Below, piece after piece: positions 58,585 through 64,000 of a stretch of DNA of 64,000 bases. Positions within the stretch are counted from its first letter, which is position 1; each line of letters starts with the position of its first letter. Source of the DNA: Aeromicrobium terrae (GTDB taxonomy: Bacteria > Actinomycetota > Actinomycetes > Propionibacteriales > Nocardioidaceae); contig NZ_VDUX01000002.1 in the NCBI RefSeq assembly GCF_008039565.1, positions 186,001 to 250,000 of the forward strand. Reading direction: 5' to 3'. The position numbers were made by a program, and so were the translations under genes. Under the pieces are notes generated by a model. It saw only the letters and a program-made list of their open reading frames with translations. It ran no database searches and had not been told where the DNA came from.

Positions 58585-59061
58585 ATGACGACGCGACTGC
58601 AGCCCGGAGACCCCGCACCCGACTTCACCCTGCCCACCGACACCGGCGAGACCGTCACCCTCTCCGACCTGCGAGGGCGCCGCGTCATCGTCTACTTCTA
58701 CCCGGCCGCCCTCACCCCGGGCTGCACGAAGCAGGCGTGCGACTTCAGCGACAACCTCGACGCGCTCAAGGCCGAGGGCTACACCGTCCTCGGCATCTCT
58801 CCGGACCAGCCGGAGAAGCTCGCGAAGTTCCGTGAGAAGGAGGGCCTGACCATCACGCTGCTCTCCGACGTCGACAAGGAGGCGCTCCTCGCCTACGGCG
58901 CGTTCGGCGAGAAGAAGCTGTACGGCAAGGTCGTCGAGGGCGTGCTCCGCTCGACGTTCGTCGTCGACCCGGACGGCAAGATCGAGGTCGCGCAGTACAA
59001 CGTCAAGGCCACCGGCCACGTCGCCAAGCTGCGCCGGGACCTGGGGCTCGACGCGGCCTGA
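58585..59061 (+). CDS. bcp: thioredoxin-dependent peroxiredoxin, BCP type
   Basis: 158 residues. Active site ALTPGCTKQACDF with peroxidatic Cys in TPGCT and the second Cys five residues later, the atypical 2-Cys BCP/PrxQ arrangement. Reduces H2O2 and organic peroxides using thioredoxin or mycoredoxin-type donors. Start ATG 58585; the upstream region has CAGGAT seven bases before the start and no clear SD. Confidence 0.92.
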   Translation: MTTRLQPGDPAPDFTLPTDTGETVTLSDLRGRRVIVYFYPAALTPGCTKQACDFSDNLDALKAEGYTVLGISPDQPEKLAKFREKEGLTITLLSDVDKEALLAYGAFGEKKLYGKVVEGVLRSTFVVDPDGKIEVAQYNVKATGHVAKLRRDLGLDAA

Positions 59062-59079
59062 ACTGTCACCGCACGCGGC

Positions 59080-59085
59080 TAGCGT
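59080..59085 (+). promoter_or_regulatory. candidate leaderless -10 box of the 59092 VOC gene
   Basis: TAGCGT, six bases, then ATG 59092. Confidence 0.45.
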
Positions 59086-59091
59086 CGGGAC

Positions 59092-59460
59092 ATGGACTAC
59101 AAGCTCGAAGTCGTCTTCGTCCCGGTCAGTGACGTCGACCGCGCCAAGGAGTTCTACGTCGACAAGGTCGGCTTCAACGCCGATCACGACCAGAGCCCGG
59201 GCGGCGGGATCCGGTTCGTCCAGTGCACCCCGCCGGGCTCGGCCTGCTCCATCGCGTTCGGCACCGGCCTCGCCGACGCCGTCCCCGGCAGCATCCGCGG
59301 CCTGATGCTCGTCGTCGACGACGCCGACGCCGCCCGCGCCGACCTCGCCTCCCGTGGTGTCGAGGTCAGCGAGGTCGACGAGCAGGCGTGGGGCCGGTTC
59401 GTGTACTTCGCCGATCCCGACGGGAACACCTGGAACGTGCAGGAGCTGCCCAAGAGGTGA
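59092..59460 (+). CDS. VOC (glyoxalase/bleomycin-resistance) protein
   Basis: 122 residues, single VOC fold: VFVPVSDVDRAKEFYVDKVGF at the start and YFADPDGNTWNVQEL at the end, with His/Glu metal positions partly conserved (the first strand has Val where many have His). Substrate unknown. Not a close paralogue of the two-domain VOC genes at 4.2-5.5 kb. Confidence 0.85.
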   Translation: MDYKLEVVFVPVSDVDRAKEFYVDKVGFNADHDQSPGGGIRFVQCTPPGSACSIAFGTGLADAVPGSIRGLMLVVDDADAARADLASRGVEVSEVDEQAWGRFVYFADPDGNTWNVQELPKR

Positions 59461-59564
59461 CTTGCTCGTCTGCCGCTTCTGCGGCCGGCGACTCCCGCTT
59501 CGGCCGGGCTGGGTGACGGAGACACAACCTCGCGCTGGGTTCCCTTAGTCTTCGTGGAGTACGG

Positions 59565-59649
59565 GCCGAAGTGGTGGAACTGGCAGACACGCGGCGTTTA
59601 GGTCGCCGTGCCCTCGGGCGTGCGGGTTCGAGTCCCGCCTTCGGCACCA
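59565..59649 (+). tRNA. tRNA-Leu (UAG anticodon)
   Basis: 85 nt including CCA. Acceptor GCCGAAG (59565-59571) pairs with CTTCGGC (59639-59645); anticodon loop TTTAGGT gives UAG; long variable arm as expected for leucine; T-arm GCGGGTTCGAGTCCCGC. CCA is encoded. Confidence 0.95.
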
Positions 59650-59653
59650 CGAG

Positions 59654-59659
59654 TAGGCT
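59654..59659 (+). promoter_or_regulatory. candidate leaderless -10 box of the LysE gene
   Basis: TAGGCT, six bases, then GTG 59666, only 5 bp after the tRNA. Confidence 0.45.
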
Positions 59660-59665
59660 TTTTCC

Positions 59666-60295
59666 GTGGTCAGTCTCGGAGCCGTCGTCGGGGTCGCGCT
59701 CATCGCGCTCGGCCTCGTGCTGACGCCCGGGCCCAACATGATCTACCTTGTCAGCCGGTCCCTGTCGCAGGGCCGGGCCGCCGGGCTCGTCTCGCTGGCC
59801 GGTGTCGCGTGCGGCTTCCTCGTGTACCTGGTCGCGACGTCCATCGGGCTGGCGGCGCTGTTCGCCGCGGTCCCGGCCCTGTTCGTGATCGTCAAGCTCG
59901 CCGGCGCCGCCTACCTGCTGTACCTCGCGTGGAGCATCGTCCGGCCTGGCGGCCGCAACGTCTTCGCCGGCGACCACGACCAGCCCGGGCACTCGACGCG
60001 CCGGCTGTTCTCCATGGGCCTGGCCACCTGCCTGCTGAACCCGAAGATCGCGCTGATGTACGCCGCGCTGCTGCCCCAGTTCGTCGACCCGTCGGCCGGG
60101 CCCACGGCGGTGCAGCTGCTCCAGCTCGGCCTCGTCCAGGTGGTTGTCGCGGTCACCGTGAACGCCGCCTGGGTCGTGGCCGCGGCGTGGGTGGCGGCTC
60201 TCCTCCACGAGCGGCCGGTGGCCCAGCGGATCCAGCGGTGGATCACCGCCTCGGTGCTCGGCGGGTTCGCGGTGCACCTCGGCACGACCTCCTGA
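59666..60295 (+). CDS. LysE/RhtB-family exporter
   Basis: 209 residues, six transmembrane helices. The TPGPNMIYLVSRSLSQGR motif after TM1 and CLLNPKIALMYAALLPQFV are the LysE/RhtB signatures. Exports an amino acid or related compound; substrate unknown. GTG 59666 sits six bases after a TAGGCT box. Confidence 0.88.
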   Translation: MVSLGAVVGVALIALGLVLTPGPNMIYLVSRSLSQGRAAGLVSLAGVACGFLVYLVATSIGLAALFAAVPALFVIVKLAGAAYLLYLAWSIVRPGGRNVFAGDHDQPGHSTRRLFSMGLATCLLNPKIALMYAALLPQFVDPSAGPTAVQLLQLGLVQVVVAVTVNAAWVVAAAWVAALLHERPVAQRIQRWITASVLGGFAVHLGTTS

Positions 60296-60312
60296 CCAGG
60301 CGCGAGCGCGTC

Positions 60313-60318
60313 TAGGCT
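60313..60318 (+). promoter_or_regulatory. candidate leaderless -10 box of the DUF4032 gene
   Basis: TAGGCT, six bases, then ATG 60325; the same box as for the LysE gene. Confidence 0.45.
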
Positions 60319-60324
60319 GGCGGC

Positions 60325-61599
60325 ATGGTCCAGGCCACGCCGGAGATCCTGCTGCGGGCGCCGAGCCCGGACCTGCTCTCGCTGCCGTGGGACCTGCCGC
60401 TGGCGGACTGGACGATCGTCGAGGCGCCGTTGCGCGACGTCTCCGTCGGTCCGAGCCGACACCTGGTCAAGTTCGTCGAGGCCGACGGGAAGCTGTGGGC
60501 CGTCAAGGAGCTGTCGCCACGGCTTGCCCGCAAGGAGTACGAGGTCTTGCGGAGGCTCGAGGACATGGACCTGCCCGCCGTCCGCCCGGCCGGGCTCGTG
60601 ATCCAGGCCGACCGCGAGACGGCACTCCTCGTCACGCGCTTCCTGGAGTCGTCCTGGCAGTACCGCCGCCTGTTCATGCGGCTGCCGCCCGACCAGCCGA
60701 AGCACCGCGAGCGACTGCTCGATGCGATGGCGGGACTGCTCGTCGAGCTGCACCGCCACGGCGTCTTCTGGGGCGACTGCTCCCTGGCCAACACGCTGTT
60801 CTCCCGTGACGGGCAGATCCTGCAGGCCTGGCTCGTGGATGCGGAGACCAGCGAGATCCACCCGCGGCTGACCGACGGCCAGCGCCAGCACGACCTCGAG
60901 ATCCTCACCGAGAACGTCGCGATGGGCATGATCGACCTCGCGGCCCGGCTCGAGCGGGACCCCGAGATGAACACCACCCTCGTCGCCGAGGCGCAGGGCA
61001 TCGCCGACCGCTACACGCAGCTGTGGGAGCTGCTGAACTCCGAGCCCACCTTCGCCTACGACGACCGCTACCGGATCGAAGGCGCCGTGCGTCAGCTCAA
61101 CGAGCTGGGCTTCATCGTCGACGAGGTGGCGTTGGAGCCCGTCGACGGCCAGGAGATCCGGCTGCACGTCGCCGTCGGCGGCCGCGGCTACCACTCCCGG
61201 CACCTGCGCGAGCTCACCGGACTCGCCGTCGGCGAGGGCCAGGCCCGACCGCTGCTCGCCGACCTGCACGCCTACCAGGGCCACATCAGCCGCGAGTCCG
61301 GCGAGGACGTCAGCGAGGAGGACGCCGCGGCCCGCTGGCTGGTCGAGGTCCTGCGGCCCAACATGCGCCGCGCCCACGCCGAGATCGGCGAGGTCGGGAC
61401 GGCGGTCCAGGCCTACTGCGACCTGCTCGAGGTGCGCTGGCTGCTCAGCGAGGAGGCCGGCGAGGACGTCGGGTTCGACGCCGCGCTCTCCGCCCTCGGC
61501 CAGAAGGCGCCCACCCACTCCGCCGCGACGATGAGCGTCGCCGACGCACCCACCGGGACGTTCCCGGCCATCACCGACGACGAGGAGGACCCGGCATGA
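60325..61599 (+). CDS. DUF4032 / kinase-like-fold protein
   Basis: 424 residues. The first ~230 residues look like a small kinase fold (AVKELSPRLARKEYEVLRRLEDMDLP; HRHGVFWGDCSLANTLF; VDAETSEIH as an Asp-containing loop), followed by the DUF4032 region. Widespread in actinobacteria and of unknown function. Overlaps the sugar-kinase gene as ATGA. Confidence 0.82.
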   Translation: MVQATPEILLRAPSPDLLSLPWDLPLADWTIVEAPLRDVSVGPSRHLVKFVEADGKLWAVKELSPRLARKEYEVLRRLEDMDLPAVRPAGLVIQADRETALLVTRFLESSWQYRRLFMRLPPDQPKHRERLLDAMAGLLVELHRHGVFWGDCSLANTLFSRDGQILQAWLVDAETSEIHPRLTDGQRQHDLEILTENVAMGMIDLAARLERDPEMNTTLVAEAQGIADRYTQLWELLNSEPTFAYDDRYRIEGAVRQLNELGFIVDEVALEPVDGQEIRLHVAVGGRGYHSRHLRELTGLAVGEGQARPLLADLHAYQGHISRESGEDVSEEDAAARWLVEVLRPNMRRAHAEIGEVGTAVQAYCDLLEVRWLLSEEAGEDVGFDAALSALGQKAPTHSAATMSVADAPTGTFPAITDDEEDPA

Positions 61600-62405
61600 T
61601 CCTGGTGATCGGCGAGGCGCTCGTCGACGTGGTGGACGGCGTGCCGCACCCCGGGGGCAGTCCGACGAACGTCGCGGTCGGACTCGGCCGGCTCGGGCTC
61701 GACGTCACGCTCGTCGCGACCCTCGGTGACGACGAGCACGGCTCCCTGCTGCGCCGCCACGTCGAGGCGGCCGGTGTGACCGTGCAGGCCACCGCGGCGG
61801 ACCGCACGTCCAGCGCGATCGCCAGCATCGGGCCGGACGGCGCCGCCACCTACGAGTTCGACATCGCCTGGGATCCCGGGCGGATCGACGTCCCGCCGGG
61901 CGTGACCGCCGTGCACGTCGGGTCCATCGGGGCGGTGCTCGAGCCCGGGGCGGCGGCGGTCGAGAAGCTCGTGCTCGACCTGCCGTCCGCGACCCGGGTG
62001 TCGCTCGACCCGAACGTCCGGCCCGCGCTCGTGGCGGACCGGGCCGAGGCGGTGGCGCGGCTCGACCGGCTCGCCGCGCGCGCCGACGTCGTGAAGGTCA
62101 GCGACGAGGACCTCGCCTGGTGGCACCCGGACACGTCCGAGGACGAGCTGGTGGAGCGCTGGCTCGCCGGCACGACGTCGCTGGTGGCCGTCACGCGCGG
62201 CTCGGCCGGCGCCACGCTCGTCACGGCGGAGGAACGCCTGGACGTCCCGCCGGAGCCGGTCACGGTCGTCGACACCGTCGGCGCCGGCGACGCGTTCATG
62301 GCCGGGCTGCTCGGCGCGCTGGAGCGCGGCGAGCGGACCGTGGCTGAGATCGGCGTGGCGGCCGCACACTCGGCCGCGCTCGCCGTCGGGCGTGCCGGAC
62401 CTTAA
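61596..62405 (+). CDS. PfkB-family carbohydrate kinase
   Basis: 269 residues. N-terminal GGSPTNVAVGLGRLG and C-terminal DTVGAGDAFMAGLL (anion hole and catalytic Asp) give PfkB/ribokinase; the short length and GEALVDVV start resemble fructokinase. ATGA overlap with DUF4032. The stop overlaps the convergent SRPBCC stop in TTAA. Confidence 0.88.
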   Translation: MILVIGEALVDVVDGVPHPGGSPTNVAVGLGRLGLDVTLVATLGDDEHGSLLRRHVEAAGVTVQATAADRTSSAIASIGPDGAATYEFDIAWDPGRIDVPPGVTAVHVGSIGAVLEPGAAAVEKLVLDLPSATRVSLDPNVRPALVADRAEAVARLDRLAARADVVKVSDEDLAWWHPDTSEDELVERWLAGTTSLVAVTRGSAGATLVTAEERLDVPPEPVTVVDTVGAGDAFMAGLLGALERGERTVAEIGVAAAHSAALAVGRAGP

Positions 62406-62827
62406 GGAACGAGCTTGCCGATGTTCTTGCCGAGCTGCATCGTCAGCACCTTGCCGACGATCGGGGCCAGGCCGGGCACCTTGGCGTCGAAGCCGATCCG
62501 GTAGTCGAGGACCGTGCCGCCGTCGGCGGTCGGCGTCAGGCGCTGCACGCCCCAGTGGCCGGTGAGCGGCGTGCCCTTGCTGACCTTGTACTCGATCAGC
62601 GTGTTCGGCTCGGCCGCCGTGACGGTCTCCTCGAACGCCGGCAGCGGGCCGATCTTGAGCCGCCGCGTGGTGCCGGGGCCGTTGCGCGACGTGTCGCCGT
62701 CGCAGACCCGGGTGATCTTGCAGCCGAGGACCGGGCCGAGGTTCTCGTGCTCGGCGAGGGCCTCGAAGACCGTGGCGGGGTCGGAACGGAACGTGTGGGT
62801 GACGTGGACGCGCTGGGGGGCTGCCAT
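62402..62827 (-). CDS. SRPBCC (START-like) protein
   Basis: 141 residues, lipid/ligand-binding helix-grip fold: VHVTHTFRSDPATVFEALAEHENL at the start and a C-terminal helix TMQLGKNIGKLVP. Ligand unknown. TAGACT lies eight bases before ATG 62827. Divergent from trmL with 42 bp between. Confidence 0.82.
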   Translation of the reverse strand: MAAPQRVHVTHTFRSDPATVFEALAEHENLGPVLGCKITRVCDGDTSRNGPGTTRRLKIGPLPAFEETVTAAEPNTLIEYKVSKGTPLTGHWGVQRLTPTADGGTVLDYRIGFDAKVPGLAPIVGKVLTMQLGKNIGKLVP

Positions 62828-62869
62828 GGTCGGGGAGTCTAGGGGATGGGCTGGCTACGCTGACGAGCG

Positions 62870-63331
62870 ATGTTCCGCATCCTCTTCCACGAGCCCAGCA
62901 TCCCCGGCAACACGGGGAACGCGATCCGGCTCGCAGCCGCCACCGGTGCCGAGCTGCACCTCGTCGAGCCCCTCGGCTTCACCCTCGACGACGCCCGGCT
63001 GCGGCGCGCCGGCCTCGACTATCACGACCTCGCCGTCGTCACGGTCCACGCCGACCTCGACGCGGCCTTCGCGTCCTTCGGGGACGCCCGCGTCCTCGCC
63101 TTCACCACGAAGGCCGAGCGCCGCTACACCGACGTCGCCTACGAGCCGTCGGACGTGCTGCTGTTCGGGACGGAACCGACCGGGCTCCCGGACGACGTCC
63201 TCGCTGATCAACGCATCGACGAGCACCTGCGGCTGCCGATGCTGCCGGGGCGACGCTCGATGAACCTGGCGAACTGCGCCTCCATCGTCGTCTTCGAGGC
63301 GTGGCGCCAGCACGATTTTTCGGGTGCATAG
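62870..63331 (+). CDS. trmL: tRNA (cytidine/uridine(34)-2'-O)-methyltransferase
   Basis: 153 residues, SPOUT trefoil-knot enzyme. NTGNAIRLAAATGAELHLVEPLGF, LLFGTEPTGLP and MLPGRRSMNLANCASIVVFEAW are the SpoU motifs 1-3 in the TrmL-sized form. TrmL methylates the wobble ribose of certain tRNA-Leu in E. coli. TACGCT lies eight bases before the ATG. Confidence 0.92.
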   Translation: MFRILFHEPSIPGNTGNAIRLAAATGAELHLVEPLGFTLDDARLRRAGLDYHDLAVVTVHADLDAAFASFGDARVLAFTTKAERRYTDVAYEPSDVLLFGTEPTGLPDDVLADQRIDEHLRLPMLPGRRSMNLANCASIVVFEAWRQHDFSGA

Positions 63332-63360
63332 GGAGACGATCTACGGGGTACTGCTGAGGC

Positions 63361-64000
63361 ATGGCCACCACCACGTCTGCTGAACCGCACCTCAAGCGCC
63401 ACGTGGGAGTCGTCGGACTCCTCTTCGCCAGCGTCGGCTCGATCATCGGCTCCGGATGGCTCTTCGGCGCCCTCGACGCCTCCAAGGCCGCCGGACCCGC
63501 CGCGATGATCTCCTGGGCCCTCGGCGGGTTCCTCATCCTGCTGCTCGCCCTGGTCTACGCCGAGCTCGGCACCATGTACCCGCTGTCCGGCGGCGTCGTC
63601 CGGTATCCGCACATGTCGTACGGCACCTTCGCCAGCTTCACCAGCGGCTGGATCACGTATGTCGCCGTCGTGACCACCGCGCCCATCGAGGTCGAGGCGG
63701 CCCTGCAGTACGGCACCAAGTACGCGGAGTTCACCAAGGAGCACTGCCTCTCGGCCTGCAAGAGCGACGCTCCCGAGGTCGTCCACACGCTGACGCCGCT
63801 CGGCTACGCGGTGGCGGTCCTGCTGATGGCGCTCTTCGTGGTCGTCAACTACTACGGCATCCGCTGGTTCGCCCGCATCAACAACGTGCTCGTCTGGTGG
63901 AAGCTCGGCGTCATCCTCCTCGTCATCGCGGCGTTCTTCGTCACCGCGTTCCACGGGAGCAACTTCACCGACCACGGCTTCAAGCCCGAGGGCTGGCACG
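63361..64000 (+). CDS. APC-family amino-acid permease, 5' part only
   Basis: First 213 residues, running off the right edge. GLLFASVGSIIGSGWLFGAL at TM1 is the APC consensus (GSIIGSG), and TMYPLSGGVVRYPH is its TM2/3 part; helices follow at about 90-120, 140-165 and 180-205. Two cysteines in KEHCLSACKSD form an unusual small loop. Substrate unknown. Confidence 0.87.
   Translation, partial: MATTTSAEPHLKRHVGVVGLLFASVGSIIGSGWLFGALDASKAAGPAAMISWALGGFLILLLALVYAELGTMYPLSGGVVRYPHMSYGTFASFTSGWITYVAVVTTAPIEVEAALQYGTKYAEFTKEHCLSACKSDAPEVVHTLTPLGYAVAVLLMALFVVVNYYGIRWFARINNVLVWWKLGVILLVIAAFFVTAFHGSNFTDHGFKPEGWH

Noticed and set aside
58578-58587. GGGCCCATG before bcp as a pilus-type operator
   Set aside because: Only one half-site is present, and the ATG is the start codon itself.
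59565-59649. Integration (att) site in the tRNA-Leu 3' end
   Set aside because: No integrase gene or repeated tRNA end is visible downstream within the window.
59565-63331. Functional pairing of tRNA-Leu(UAG) with nearby trmL
   Set aside because: TrmL acts on other tRNA-Leu isoacceptors in E. coli, and 3.2 kb with unrelated genes separates them; nearness is probably chance.

Overview
The window is about 70% G+C, gene-dense, and reads as the chromosome of a high-G+C actinobacterium. Several features point there. A block from about 7.3 to 26.2 kb (uvrD2, mycoredoxin, nudC, adnB-adnA, ATL, moeZ, TetR, DUF3107, ferritin-like protein, DEAD-box helicase, ParA-like ATPase, histidine phosphatase) has the gene content and order I know from Mycobacterium tuberculosis around Rv3198c-Rv3214. 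There is also a mycobacterial-type SOS box, WS/DGAT and 13E12-type genes, and many start codons sitting directly at a -10 box. The absence of mycobacterial cell-wall genes and the general style fit a Nocardioides/Aeromicrobium-like member of the Propionibacteriales. That genus-level guess is inference.

Layout. 0-7.3 kb: a partial DNA glycosylase, a 208-bp inverted-repeat element, a LOG protein and the lysine/DAP genes dapE and dapD, with an MFS pump, a DinB-type protein, two VOC paralogues and a lytic transglycosylase-like protein. 7.3-26.2 kb: the conserved repair/redox/sulfur-transfer block, interrupted by a cytochrome P450 and joined by an L,D-transpeptidase, an SDR and a PHP phosphoesterase. 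26.2-32.5 kb: mesaconyl-CoA hydratase, a stress-type membrane protein, acyl-CoA dehydrogenase, a nucleotidyltransferase, an EamA transporter and a von Willebrand-A surface protein. 32.6-45.2 kb: a Tad/Flp pilus island. 45.2-47.5 kb: degraded genes (a frameshifted 13E12/HNH gene under an SOS box, an inositol-phosphatase pseudogene, and the 3' stub of a lost WS/DGAT paralogue). 47.5-52.8 kb: WS/DGAT, an esterase and a molybdopterin oxidoreductase. 52.8-57 kb: a repeat-rich LPxTG protein, two CoA-ester lyases and a small-gene pair with an attenuator-like leader. 57-64 kb: a FUSC exporter, peroxiredoxin, tRNA-Leu(UAG), transporters, a sugar kinase, TrmL and a truncated APC permease.

How genes work together. 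The Tad island encodes the assembly machine (CpaB, CpaE/TadZ, TadA, TadB, TadC), a Flp pilin, pseudopilins and a NarL-type two-component system in one chain of overlapping genes. Two prepilin-type genes (a 69-residue Flp and a 431-residue protein with the same N-terminal signal) have matching promoters with a GGGCC-N4-GGCCC palindrome at identical spacing. A 24-codon micro-ORF is overlapped exactly between kinase and regulator, and CpaE is fused in frame to a TadE pseudopilin. No prepilin peptidase lies in the window. Mesaconyl-CoA hydratase and the two CoA-ester lyases suggest an ethylmalonyl-CoA pathway split over two loci.

Most interesting: the Tad control and fusion architecture, the leader ORF/terminator/downstream gene at 56.5-57.0 kb, the start codon held in the loop of a perfect palindrome upstream of the ATL gene, and at least thirteen start codons placed exactly six bases after a TAnnnT box.
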